The notes: a model not told the origin generated them from the letters alone. Numbered from the stretch's first letter, positions 41,001-56,000 are shown. The stretch is 64,000 nucleotides of DNA from Hymenolepis diminuta (GCA_900708905.1 CAADRB010000042.1:1-64000), one strand, 5' to 3'. Numbers and translations are program-made.

Positions 41001-44000
41001 TTAAATCAATGTCATAACCTCTATCTCCTTTCTGTATTTATTTACAGTGAATTTCATAGATGATAGGAAACCTCTACCTAGGCAAGTTTTTTAGCCTATT
41101 TTGATGGCTCCTCAGCGTCTAGAAGTTAGATGGCTTTTTGATGAAAAGTCTTGGAATCGTCCCCATAGTTAAGAACTTGAAACACATGCGAAAAAAAGCC
41201 ATTAAACGAATGTAGATGTCTAGGAGTCACAGATATATCACAGACAACCGCCAATCAAAAGATATATCGAAACATCATTTTCGAAAGTGCGAATTCTCAC
41301 CTCGAAATCCCTTATAAAAGGACGTTTGAGTAAATAGATTAAAGAGAAACGTACTTGGATAGGGTATCACCCTGATAGTCTTGAGAAGGCAAAGGACCAG
41401 GTGTTTGAGTTCGTAGATATGCTTGTCTATTCATCAGTCTTATATTGGTTTGTGGTTTCACATCAGCAGAGAAGGATTGTTCCCGAATTCTCCGGTTACG
41501 TTCCTCCTCAAATTCCTCATCAAATTTCTTCTTTGCGGCCTCATTTTCTTCCAATACTTGACCAGTGTTAAAAGCTCGAACTCTCTCCTCTACCGGAACT
41601 AACTCATCTCCATGTGCAATTAGATCTTGATCCACAAATCCACTCTTACTCCTACCCAGTTCTTCTAACCTTCGCTCCTCTTGCCATAGTCTTGCTCTGT
41701 CAATCACCGACATTACACTGCTATCGCCAGCAGCCATTGAAACGACCCTTGGGCTTTCACTCTCTGGCATACTCTTTGATTTCGTGACTCCTCCCGTTAG
41801 AGTTCTTCGATTACCAGCTCTAGGAGGGGCTAGTTTCAACTTCTCTGCATATTCACAAAGAGGATTATTTGATGGTGGTTTTGGTGTAGCTTCCCTTGCC
41901 GGGGCGAACGTTAATTGCTGATGTGACTGGGGTGCCGGAGTTTGGGCTTTCTGAGTTGTTTGCAGGAACACAGGCGTCGACAACCTTTGTGGTTCCCTTA
42001 AGGGTATCTTATGTGCCTCATGCGTCTGTTGCAATTGGGGACTATGCTGCTTGAAAATCGCCTGAAGTGATCTTGGTGGGGATCTAGAGCAAGGAGCCGT
42101 TTGGGGAAGAGATCTATTGTCTGTGGTAATAGTTAAAGGTTCTATTATTGGTTGAGGTGTGGCTTCTCGTAGTGTAATAGTGGGTGGGGTATTTTCTAAA
42201 GGTAGTTCTTTAGGGGTTTCTATGATTGGGTTCTGCAGGAGTTGATTCTGGGGAGGCTGCTGAATGGGAGCCGAAGGAGGTTGAGTTTGGGTAACCACGA
42301 CCGAGTGCTCTTGTTGATTAGGATAAACTTGAGGCCGCACAACTGGGTGAGTTATTGCGAAAGGCGGATATTGTGGTGGAGCCACTTGGAATTGGGGCAA
42401 AATATAGGGTTGTTGGAGGGGTTGGATGATAAATGTTCTCCCACCAAGATCTCCACTTAACAGAGCCTGAAGAGCCGATGGATCTTGGGCAATAACAGCG
42501 AAAGCTGGTTGATTAAGTGGATTAGTAGATTGGGGTTGCGTTTGAGGTTGGTAGGACATTTGTTGCTGTTGCTGGAGAATTGGGTTTATTTGCGATTCAA
42601 TTGCGACACCAACTGGAGTACTAGCTCCATCTTGTCTTGAAATTCCATTTTGTGAAGAGACAGAAGTAGTCTTTTGGAGATACGTGGTTTGGGTTTGGAC
42701 AGTCTGAGTCTCCGCTGGAGCTAAAATCAAAATTGCAGCTTTTGGTGTTTCAGATTACTTAAACATATATGTAAAATTTTCAGGTAAAATAGTATTATTT
42801 AGTGTTATATCTCAAATTATCGATTATTAACTTGAAAGCATGCGTCATAAATAATCAAAATCTCATTTTAATAACGACTTTCAGTCGATTGGCTAAAGAT
42901 AATTTCAATGTCAGTACTCTACCAAGTGATTGGTTGCACGCGGCTGGTGTACGTGACAAGTACACGTGCGTTTGATTTACTGCCAAATTTACCAAGACTT
43001 CGACCCTATTCGTAAAAAATTAAATGTGCTTTGTGACCATATACGCCTCTGAATGTTGAACTTCAAGGACAGATATTCAGTCCCATCATTTGTGAAATGG
43101 ATAGTAATAATGTAATGTACAATTACCATTTTGAAAGTGCGAATTTAACCAACTATTATATGAGTATTGAAATTTGAGACACATTTTCACAACTATTCGA
43201 AAACAGTTTTGTCGCAACAGTTAAAAGAGCCACTTCTATTTTTACAAATCCAGATTGACTTTCTGATGTGTCAGTAATAAGTAGACACGCCTTAGACGAA
43301 CGTTATTTGACGAATATATAATACAGATTTTTAAAATTTGATTCTGATAATTTGCCTGTTCGCACTAAAGTTAACCGAGATCCGTGTTAAAAGAAAAAAT
43401 TACTACTAACTATAAATAGTAGTGTTTTGAACAAATTATCCGTTTTCAAATTTATTTTAGCAAGCCTTTGAGGCCCCTTTCGAAAAAATAATTGAATGAA
43501 TCATAATCTGCTATCTTTCACTAAAATTCTATGGTGACTGAAAAACATAGTCTGTAGACAAAAAAGGTAATCTCGAATGGGCATTTCTGCATTTTAAGAA
43601 TAATATATCATCCACATTGCTATACTATACATTCCTCGTCGAATGGTGCAAAAAATACTGAATTATTTAAATGCGACCTTTAATTAAAAAAATACTGTTG
43701 GTTAACTTTATTGTCGAAAAGAGGAAGGGAAATGGAAAGTTGCTCTGAACTTGGTGTGAAGGAGCTAATGAAGGCATATGATTCATGTTTATTACCGCTG
43801 GCCGAAAGCTCAGCGCGGTTAGGGAAGAGGAAGACTGCCCTACAAGTTCCAAGCATCCACGATAAGAGTATTAAAGGGCAAGATTAGAAACGAATATTCA
43901 GTAAGCGGTAATACGCAACAGATAGCCAACAGAGACAACCCCAGTAAAAGGTAGGGCTCCATGACATGCAAAGGTGGATGTTAGGGTGCTGCCAAAATAA

Positions 44001-47000
44001 TGATTAGAAGCATCAAACTCGCATTACAAAAGTGTGTCATTTCTTTGCTCAGTGCTTCATTTATGAAATACTTGTTTTATACCTAAGACACTCCTAATTT
44101 ACGAGGAAGACGCTGGATTATCTATGATTCTGCCGATAACGGTAAATAATAAAAATCACAATTTATTTTACTATTTGTTTATTTTAGTCGTATATTAGAA
44201 CATCGCTTCTCCTTGAATGGGAACATTAATTAATGAGAAATGTGTTGCACCGATTGGTTGAAAAGTCAATAAATTGATGCTTTGAATAAAATTCATAATT
44301 ATTATGTATAAAATTTGGTAATAAAAAATCACTCGAAGATAATCAGAACTTAGTATTGGCTGTATTTTCAAAATATCTTATAGAGCTTAAAAATATCAGT
44401 GTACAATGAGCAAATTTTTGCGATGAAAATGTAGTCTAAACATTAAATGCATACTAATTCAAATAGCTTTTACGGATAGGTGGAAATTCTTAGGCAGAAA
44501 TGAATCTGGAGGAATTTATGCCTGCCAAAGAGAGTTTCATCTTTTCAGGAATTGGCTCTAATAAGTTTCCAAACACAACGACTTATTGCAGAAATACTTT
44601 ATTTAATATGATGAAAACGTGGGTCAGTAAATGGAAAAATGTAGTTAAAAATATGAAGGCCAAATATCTTTCAACCAGTTTTATGACTCCGTATTTGCAT
44701 CAAAACTCATTTTCCATATTATTGCAAGTCCGACAAAATTAAGTGTATATTAATTTATCGAAGTTAGGGCTACTGTTAAAGGTAGATATTGCTATCCACT
44801 TCACTTAAGTGAGTTACGCTATTTTAAAGCAAGTCACATATTGTTATCTTGTCCATTATAGAATAAAATGTTTGAAGTTGACGTGAGTAACCATCTAAAG
44901 GAATGAATAGGCCAATAAGACCTAGACTTCATGGACGTGAATTTGCTCATCAATCTAGGATGCAAAACCTGAAATTTAGGTCTTAGGACATAAAGAAGTG
45001 AAAAAAATCGAATCCGAAAGTCAACGAAGTAAGAAGTTATTTGCTGCCCTCATTTTATTTCCAACTTCTACTCGATTCCTTCCTCTTTCATCCATAATTT
45101 ATTATTTTATCTTTATCCGAATTCAGATACTTTCCTATGACGCCATATCAAAATTTATAAATTCACTTTCTAAAAGATTTGTGAAATAGTTGTTTGTGTA
45201 ATACATTATAAATAAACAATTTTGACTGCAACTTTATTGTTAGCCAATTACTTGCTTCGCATTTAGCTCAATATGACATTTCTTAATTTTCTCTATTACA
45301 CAGTTTGATTTAAAGTCGTCTTCTATACCACCGCAGTTTTCTTCTGAACATTTAAAAAATTCATTACTAATGCACCAATAAAGTGAGCTTCAAACTTTCA
45401 ATATTAAGTCAATTTGTGATTAACTTTGATCTTGTTTAGTCGTTGAATTAGGTTAAAGCTGATCAGATTTTCGCTTTAAAAAACGAGGCTATTATTTTTA
45501 ATTGGATATTTTCTACTACGCATTGGCACACTTCAACCAGGGACGGATAAACATAAGTTATCGATCTTTCAACAGCCAGGTAACTTGTGACCATAGCGTT
45601 CAATGGAACGCCATTTCCTTCACTAACAACTGCAATTGCGTATTTATCGCTAAGTTATAAATCTGGCAGATATCGTCTGACTGCACTGAAAACAATTTCC
45701 GTTGGATTTTGGGGAAGAAAACTAGCGCAAGCTATCGCGCAAGTAAACTTTAGGGACATGAGCTGTAGCCACAATTTACTCAAAAGTGAGATTAGGAAAG
45801 TCTTAAACATTGCCAGAAGTTCGACATGACCAGGATAAGGATGAAGAGCAGAGGAGGGACAGAAGGAGAAATTCCTTTTTTAAGTCATTCAGCGGAAGTT
45901 ATATTTATAATCTTAGATTCCATTTTGACAAAGTGAACCTTTGAAATAGTGAAAGTTCGTGAGTAAATTATAAAACGGACACAATATAAAATATTAATAT
46001 TAGCAAATTGTGGTAATAATTTAACTATAAATCAAATCAAAAAATAATTGATGGTCCTATATTTCAATTTTTATAGCTTAGTGCAAGGAGGTCTAAATAA
46101 ACCTATTTGTATCATATCTGGAAGCTCTAGCTTTTACGCGCTTATGCTAAACGGAAATAGGAATATGGTCGCCAAAAATCTTTAAAGCTTTGTGATTTTT
46201 CTCTGCTATCAAAAAGTTTGAATCGGTTTTTAAAATACGTGATTATGAATTGTTGGTTAATACAAACATTGCTTCATGAAAACTGACGTTCAGCGCAATT
46301 ATTTCAGGCGTTTTGAAAGCTATTCTTCAGTTAAACTAAAGTTTACAAATATCCTGACGATATCCTGAGAGACACAAGCCTCAACTCAATTTTCCTATAA
46401 ATCTTCTTAATTTGATCTCTCCCTTGGGTAAGTGTAATACTGAGATCTTTACACCATCCTATACATTTAATAAGATAGTACTTTTGAAAAATTAGTCCGA
46501 AGAGGTGATGTTTAATTAAATCAATCTTGCCTATATTCGTGTCGGTTAAGAGTAAGTATGATCAGGTTTTTATTACTTTATCTCTTTGTCTATATTTGCA
46601 ATGAAACCACAATGGCAACTGGCGGAATACCTGCATTTTAGCAAAATTATCGAAAATTTGACACAAAGAATACGATTAGATGATTTAATAACGTTAGAAC
46701 ATAATAGATTTCCAACCATCTTGAAAAAATAAGGAAAGTTTTCCGATTGGAATTTATGATTTTAACTAAATTCTTAAGTTAAAATAGTTCCAGTATTTAT
46801 CAAGGCTTCTAGAGTACAAATATAAAGAAAGATGAAGCTAATTAAGTTAATTACACAACAAGGCAACATTCAGTTGACTATATAGAAGAATAGATCAAAC
46901 ATAACAATGAAAGTTATGCAGTTCAATAAAAATGAATTCAGTGTGATCAACACTAATCTATTAATTGTTATATAAAGAAACTGTAAAATGAAATGTCTTT

Positions 47001-50000
47001 GTAAGTGGATAGGCATTAATTTGCATTAATTTGCTAAAGCAGATTTCTTATGCATCTTGCCTTAATTTCAAGCAAAACTGAGAGTTTATTGAAGTGAGTC
47101 GAATAAATCAAGGAGAAATTAGATAGAAATAAAATTTCCTTCTAAAATCGCATTTATTACAATTAGTCGGTTAAAGATTACCATTGGTGGATTTCATAAA
47201 TTGCATCCCATTCTTATTATTCGAATTATTAAATATGTCTATTGTGAATTAAGTTAATTTTTGAGAGGAAAAAATACCAACTCGTGCAAAACAAGAAATA
47301 GTAATTGTCACCGCCATGTTGAAATGTGTCAGCTTAATAGAGCTTTATGACTTTTTTCATTACGCGATTTAAAATTAGGTGTTTCAGATACATAGAGTGA
47401 TAATCGCAGTAAGTTGAACAAAATGCAATAAAAGCTTTTGGTTTGAGCAGTCAATCTTGATAAAATGACCATGATTACCATTTTAAATTTTAAATTTTCA
47501 CGGCATATTTTGATGGTCTCTTATAAAGTAGATGAAGTGATAAGATTTGTTATCGTACCATTAGAAAAGAAATTTTACTTTTAAGCACATTTAGAAATTT
47601 TCGAAATTTCTGATTTGTAAACTAAATTTCAACTTTAATTTTTTACAACATTGAAAATTAGAGTGATGCCGCCACTCAATCTTTAACCTCATATAGTTAA
47701 AAATGTACGCTTAACTATTTCTATCAAATAATATAAAACTGTTTTGTAAAATGTTTAATGATAAAAATACAGGTGAATGCAAACCTTTCTGGTCCTATAT
47801 TCGTCTCAAAATGAATCCTTAAACGAACTTTTTTCCCAAGAATCCAGAAGGTCTAAAAGGCATTTGGCCTCTAAACACAAATAAAAATTCGTAAATATCC
47901 TCAATCCATATATTTGAGATGACTATTTATTACTTTCCCTAACCCAAAATGTAATGTTGGAAGCTCTATATCTCCATTTTCAAATTATATTAATGATCCG
48001 ATTTTTAATCGACCGTTTTTCGATATGGTGGGCTAAGAAATTAAATGTAGATAAATCATGTATGTCTGTGACTATGCAAATTTTAAATTCGCAGAATGCC
48101 CTCTCTCCGTCGTCTAAATTTTACAACACATCTTTGAAAATTTATCAGCGGAATATTTATCTATAAGAAAGCTAATCAAATTTGGCAAGAGAGGAAAAGC
48201 TGAAAACTTAGTGACATCAGAGAGACATTATTTCTATTAGCCTGCAAAAATTTCGGGAAAAGCATTTACCTGGAACGCCTGCCTTGATTTATTTCTTATG
48301 GCTGAAGTGGTTCTGACAATAATAGTAACCTTTACTGAACAAACTAAATTACCTGAATGAAGTTATTTAAATCCAAATTGCAATTTGGCCAAATTTTTGT
48401 AGGTTATAAAAATTAATCAAATACATATGTGGAGGTACGTGGTTTGGTAAAAATTTCAATTAGTGGTGCATTAAAGTTCGCTTTTCCTTCGGCTTAACCA
48501 ACACTCTCATCTAAATTTTTACTTAAAGAAACTGTAAAGAGGAATTCTTCTTTCCAGTGAATAAGCTAACAAAATTTTGAAGCTTGTTAAAACTAAAATC
48601 TGTATATTTTGCCGATTAAAACGAATGTTTTGCACATCTTTTCTTAATTTCAGGCACAGTTGACTTTCCCACGTAAGTCACTTCAAGAAGATCAAGTTAA
48701 TGAAAAGCATAAGTAGGCAGCAATTTAATTTTTCCCGAATTTTTATTTATTATATAGTAAGATCTATTAAAAGGCAATTAAGATTTGCTGATTTTCATAA
48801 GTTGCACTCAGTAATCATAAATTATCAATAGAGAAATATGTCAACGTAATATTTAAGAAAATTTCAGTCCAAAATAGTATTTATTTGCATGTGTGTTTTT
48901 ATTATTCCACACCATTTCAAATCTATTTCAAGCATGCGTTTACTTCTTTTTGCTGGATTATAAATTGCATTATGCAGATGTTCAAAATACAGTATTAACA
49001 AATTGCGAATGCTTGTAATACTTTGAAGCATATGTATCTTTCATACACCGAATAATAAAATTTAATTTCGAATTAAATTAAAGTGAAACGGATTTGACTG
49101 AAAATATACGTAGATTTCTTAGTTTATGTTTCAAGCCTTGTTTATTAAGCTTGCCGATACACTCTAAAGAGTCCTTTCAGCCGACGGTTTTAAGATCACA
49201 ACATAATCATGAACACAGCCCTAAATCTATGGGAAAATCCATGTCTTCACTTGACCGCAACCCTCTCAATTTTACTCCTAGACTTCCTTATAGACTCTTT
49301 CAACAGTATTTGCAAACTTTAAACATACAAACATATTCATAATCATATTTTAGACCCGACTCTTATTATAGCATCAGCTTCCTCAACTCTGATTCATATC
49401 TTCAGCATCAACAAACCAATTTTTCTCTACATCTACTGGAACCAGCTTCAACAGCCAACCTGGATGATTTATAACTGTCTCATTTTAAATATACTGACAG
49501 CTCTGCTACTTCCTATTAAAGCGCTAATAATTACATAGTCCATTAATAGGTCGCATTAAAAATGCAATTTTTGTCAAACTGGGAGATCTTGGTTGCATGT
49601 TGCAATTGGCTTTCATGGTTTGAGAATCAAGGAACATTTATTTCAGTTAAAGTTTAGATATTAAGTTGCAAATGCATTTTTCTACATTTTCGTAATCCCA
49701 AGTTTCACAAGTCATTTGTTATTGTTTTGACAAAAGAAGAAGGCATGCACCCAAATTTACCCTCTTCAAAAGGTTGACTGGTGGTGTCGCTTATCTTAGT
49801 ATTCTCAGAGCTTTCAGTCAATATGATCTGCGGTTTGCAATCAGTGCAGTTTGCATTCTCACTTAGTTCAAACTCACTAAAGCTCTGCATCTGGTGACTT
49901 CAGGTTTTTATCATCCTGCAACTGCTGTCCCTTTGGCTCTCCCCTGTAACAATTTATTGAAGTCCTAACTGTATAATATATACAAAGGATTTTAGTGGAT

Positions 50001-53000
50001 TTTTATGTCCTCTTTTTGGACGACTCATATCATACAAAACAGAACATTGGATAGAACGCCACATGTCGCCTGTTCAACTACTTTTTATCGTTTAAAGATA
50101 AGCATAATCAGTTTTAAAAAAATAAGATAAATAACCTTAATGAATATTTCCAAGTCACAAAGAAATATCACCACATCTTCCCTTCATAAACAAAGAAAAC
50201 TCATATATGAAGTTCTTCTCCCATCTCTCCAAATTTAAGACCATAATGCAAATAAACTTTAAAAAGAAACGAATAATTAATATTAACTTACAAGGATTGA
50301 CCCCAACATTTTGCGTCGTGGGAGATGCGAATCGGACCCGTGTGGTAGCAGTTGAGGCTTTTGGAACTTGAGTCACAGTAGGAGCTACCGTTGTGGTGAC
50401 AGTGGACACTGACGCAGGTTTGATTAGAGTTTTCTCACTGGGTGGGTAATCTATTGGACTTCGGCGAGGAATGAAGACACTGCCCGGCCGTGCTTGCTTC
50501 ATCATCGACTGTGATCGATGGGGTCTTGGAGAAGATTGAACTTCAAGATTAAAACGAGATACCACTGCGGGAACCTCAGAGCTCACCTGGAATATGAATA
50601 AGAATAGTCTTCCTTTATAAATCAAAAAATTAATCGGCGGTGATGATCTTGTAGTTAATATACAATGTTCCTTCATGTTTAATAAATTGATGGAATGTCA
50701 AAATTTTTTCGACAAGATAATGGGAATGTAAATATGACACTAAAAGGAAAACAGTCCATGCTCTATTTTAATGAAAATGAATAGATTATAAAATGATTAT
50801 GAGAATTTATTTTTTATTTTTTACTATTTCCAAGGAAAAGCATATGAAATACATTTTAAATAGGAGATTATTAGGATATGATAATAATAGAAAATCTACT
50901 CTTGTTTTTCACACCAAATCAGTCAATCTTTGGGGAATGGAAAGCAGTTTTTAGCTCACTGCGAATAGTAGATGGTGTTTTTGAACCTCTTGGTGAAAAA
51001 CTCGAATTCTAAAATCTCTTTTATTAATTAGACTTAATAGGTGCAATTGATCACTGGGTCATTGGTCATTGGCATCGAAACCTTGACCTCTGACCTCACA
51101 GAAGAATACGGGAGATGGTTAAATTTTTCACTTACTTCAATCTTCGATGTATTCGTGACGAGGTAAGAAAAGACCAATATGGTTTCCAAGGTGTTCGATA
51201 TTACTAACTCAGACATCAACAGAGAATCACCCTAAACTAAGTCGGTTTGAAATCTGGCATTTAGCTATGTACAGATGACTTAAAGGTGGTATTCTTTACA
51301 ATGAGATAGGATTAAACAAAGGCAAAGATTAATATGATTAAATAAAAATGGAAAGAATTTCCAATAGTAGAGAAAAAATCAAGTTTAACGTTAGAATGAA
51401 AAGGATTACGGCAATGTTAAGCTATATACCTCAAGGTTCAATAGATATAAATTTGGAACCTAAATAAATTTAAAAATTCGAAATATTTGTCAATTTTTAT
51501 AAAAAATACCCAATTTTTTTATTGATTTTGATTAAAAAAATTATTAGAGTTTATTTAAAATGCATTTTATTCAAGGGGTAAAGGATTATTTCCCATTAAA
51601 TATTTTCAATCTTATGAATGGGATACTCTGCTCAAAGTATGCTAATTGAGATACAAGCTTCAAGTGCTAATATTTCTGTTTTTCATAGTATACGAGGTAT
51701 TATTTTAATATTTACATAACAGCCGTCACTGAATGTTTTTCTCACGTTTTCATTCCTATCCTTCTCCCTTGTATTACGGTCAAAGAAACATAGCTATTCT
51801 CTCATTAGAGGTAAAAGAGCTAAATATTCAGGTAGGTTTAAACAAGACAGTATAACGATACGGGATCGGTATGAGGAGAATTATAAAAATGCTATGACGG
51901 GTGATAAAATATACCAATAGAAAATCACCAATGTAATCAATGTCTACCCTTTAATTATTTTGAACGCAGTGTTTGAACCCTACCATCGTAATACTCATTT
52001 AGGTTTATCAGGTTTGTAGGTGGAAGCACCATTGATTGCTACAGTAAAAGTATATTTTATTTCCTCCCTGAATTATCAAAGTACTTCTAGTAGTTGCTTC
52101 GTTAGATAAAACAGTAATGTCGTTACTGACAATAGTGCAGACTATTAAAAGCCAGCCACTGTAGAGAGGTAAAAGAACGCATCGAAAAATGGTCTAGCTT
52201 AAGGTCTAATTTAAGGACTTATGGTTCCCCTAATCTGTATATAATTTATAATCCCCGAATTTGGTGGAAATAAGACAGACTCAGATAGTGATCAAGCACC
52301 TTCCCATCTCCATGTCTACTGGTTAATGTATTCTCAACCCATTCCCAATTTTCGTATAAATATCTTTCTTTGTCATAAAGGAACTCCTTATTTGTGGTCA
52401 TTTTCATCATCAGCCATCAACCTATTTTTAACTTTGAGTCTAAACAGATTGATAAAACCATAACAATTAACGAAAATTGCGTTAATTAGTAAAGAGTCAA
52501 CTTCCAATAACTATGACAGGAACAGAGTGAACGATTCTTGATAAGCACATATAAAATAAAATCCTGTCTGAAAGGACACAGATACTAGGGAATTTAGTGG
52601 TAAGTTGGTTGAATGTGAGATACTCATAGTTTTCTTATTTTACTTTGAAGGTGATTATATATGCAAGCGTGAACAGATCGTGATGAAATTATTCAAAAGC
52701 AATTTGAAATAAGGCTACCAGTAGAGCCGGACCATAGGCTTGTGGTGTCGGATGAGGGGGTGAGGAAGATCTTTGGGGCAACTTAGTAGATGAATGAGGC
52801 GTGGCTTTTTTGGTAAACGCTATGCCGAATGATGGGGGGATAAAATCCTGTTCTGGAACCGTCATTGCCCGAGCCAAACGATTTCTAGAAAAACATAAAT
52901 ACACTATGTCTTACTTATCTTCAGTATATGGTATTTTCAAATTAAGTCTTTGGGTTTAGTATGTAAATATTACTAGTTAGGTTTGATATCGATTTAGTAA

Positions 53001-56000
53001 TAAAAATCGATTTACATGAATAGTATAAAAATGTGCTTATATATTATCTGTTTTGGTTTACAGATAAAAAGTAGATTAAGACAACAAAGAAAGCGATAAT
53101 TTAAAAAGATGCAAGAATTTTTTGTACTTCGTTTAACTGCTCGAACTCAGTTAAGTGTAAATTTATCCCCCTTAAAACATTATATTGATATAAATCGTAA
53201 ATACCATGTCTGAAAATGAGTTTTAATTAGTTTATTATAATAAAGCGAACCATATAACCTTAACATAATAATTAAAAAAAGATTGTATATAAAATATTCT
53301 GCAAAATAATACACAATTTAATAGTAATATTAATGTGTTTAAGTGATTAATTTATTAGTACTTAATAATTGAATTTTTCCCGCAAAAATTAATGCATGAA
53401 AAATTCCAAATCTTTGTGGAAACAACATTTATAATGGTAGCATTTTTGCGCTTCTAAAAGTTTAAAATATAAAATCTCTTGGGAAATAGAATAACTCAAT
53501 TGCTATCGCATTATGGGTGATATTTTGCAAATTACGTTGAAAATGCCGATTTCTACCTCGCGTTTCAGCTTCTGTGAAAAAGTGCCAGATCATAGCCGTC
53601 GAAAAATTTTATAAATCCGTCGCTTCATTTTCGTTTTATAAATTAAAGAGACATATCATTGACTGTATTTTATTGGAAGCATTTACGTCTTTTGAGCGGA
53701 ACACCAAGAGTTGATTAGGCCAAAATGTACTGAACGAATCACAATGGAGGGTTCAAGACGGTGAGAGAGGAGGGACAGAGGGGACGAGGGGGAAACAAAA
53801 GAGTCGGTAATTGAAAAGCGTGTGTGCGTGACTATGTAAAAAAGGATTTTATATAGTCTCATAGAGGAGGAACAGTATGAACGGCTGGAATAGTTCTGGG
53901 CATCGTCGCGGGGAAGCTGAACCCTTGCAACGCTTATTCAAGGACCATTTAATTAGCCTATTCCGATAGTTAAAATAGACCATTTAAGGACACACGATGG
54001 TTATCCAGAGGGCGCTAGAGGTTACAGTAGGGTCAATCACTTGAAGCACCACCGTGAGGTCGAGTTAATTAGGTCTCAGATATTAGTGATTACATAGATG
54101 AAAATTCTGGAGACGCATAGGGATCCATCCTTCACAGTTATGTGATATGCTATAATTCTTAGAAATCGCCTTAAAATGATAGTCTGAATGGATCTGTTAA
54201 AACCGACTATAGAAAATAATTTAAATGTGGTGAATAAGGCAAAATTATTTAAAATCTTTCATCATCTGAATGTGGAGGACAGTAATAAGGTGATTCACTA
54301 TTAGTAAAGGGAAGAGAATAGAGAAGAACTAGAAAACAGCGTTGGAGATTTAATTTTTCATATTCATATTCAAATTTTAAGCAATCTCATGATTTACGTG
54401 AAGTTACGATCAGGAAATCCTGATCTTATTAACGCGTTGATTATTTCGGATGGTTCGTCAACCACTTCAAAAAATTTTTTTTTTAAATAGCCAAACGCTT
54501 GCAAATAATGAGAACTAACACTATTTAAATATAGAAAAGCTCACTGGAGCATACTTGTGATGAACTCTAATAAAATAAAATATGTGAGGTAATATTGAAA
54601 GTGCAAAAAATGATAGAAAAACAGAAATAGAATTTCGTTTACTGAGATAACTTTCTCTGTGGCTCGTCAAAATGCGATAAAGACAATTAAATAGGTCATG
54701 ATGAAAAATATACAAAGATTGATTTTAATCGCGGCTAAACTGCTCTAATAAATGAAGCTGATTTTTTCTAATAAGATTATTATCTACGCTATAATTTTCA
54801 TCATATGGAGGGTCTAGAATCTGAATTTTTAAATTAAATATTGATTTCATTTAAAGTTTGTTAAAGAGAACTGAAATATTTAACTTAGAATCTGTACAAT
54901 TTATAACAGATCTATAATTGCAAATAGAATTAGACCTCTTTTAGCTAAATCATTTACATGAATCACTAGAATGATTTACATATAATCCACTTTTGCAGAA
55001 ACTACATGAATCGTAGGAATGAATGAATGGAATGCCAAGAATTCTACATTTAATAAAATTAAATGAATTTGTCTTTAACTTTCATTAAATACTTTGATGT
55101 TCGGGAAATCGGAATTTGCAATTACTATCAAATATAATTCCATTGTATACAATTAACCCTCATTAAATTGAAATGATATAGTAATTAGGATTAAACTATT
55201 AAAGAACTGAAGTAAAGCAATTGAAAAATTGAAAATATAAAAGCCATCTATGAGAATACTTTTAAAGTGATGGAAAGTCATTTGTCATATAAAGTCGGTT
55301 TTCATATTTTGGCAGTTAGTATTACCGCTTTATAATGAAAGAATCTGCGTCAACTATCTTTAGAAAGAAAAAATTAGAAGGAGTTCTGAATATGCGCAAG
55401 TTAATTTTTTTATTTCCGAGGAAAATATACAACAATACCTTTATGATAGTTAACCAAAACAACTAAGAATGAATTATACGCGGATAACTTCTTAATGTAA
55501 GATCTTTCCAGTAGTAAGCTAAATGGTTGACGGTTTAGAAGGTTAACTTTACAAGATCTATTACCACATTTTTTGGATCGGAAGCGAGAAATTACACTTT
55601 CTTCTATATAATACATATTTACCTAACTAAGAATATTAAGATGTGCTGCTCAAAACATAATTCATCAGATAAATTGCTACTGCTACTATTATTGTTATTA
55701 TTGCAGGAGTTCATCTCGAGTAATTTCTAATAGGCGTTGATGTGTTTTAAATACCTTTCCTAGTATCATCTACCTGCTAATAGTTGCTGGAAGACAAAAG
55801 CGAGTAGGAGATCATGAACTCAATAGGGACTCAAGGGTCATAAATAAAAATTGAGCTCCGGTACACTTGTATATTACAAAATGAATTAAGCTCCCTAAGA
55901 GAAAAGGTGTCCAGATTTGAAATTCTGACTTCATTTTATAACTTGTTTGCTCTCCCCATTAAATTCCTTTCCAGACTATGTCGATTTTATATGTGTTTGA

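Noticed and set aside
42242..42460. Plus-strand open stretch opposite the Gln/Pro-rich exon
   Set aside because: Antisense shadow of a Gln/Pro-rich coding exon.
49878..49943. 66-nt candidate supervillin exon ([20 protein letters not shown]) with TTACAG acceptor and GTGAGT donor
   Set aside because: Its open frame needs phase 2 on entry, but exon c ends in phase 1 and joins exon d perfectly without it. In phase 1 it meets a stop. It could at most be a rare alternative exon.
54408..54425. 18-bp inverted repeat (GATCAGGA / TCCTGATC)
   Set aside because: Too short, with no flanking promoter or gene context; likely chance.
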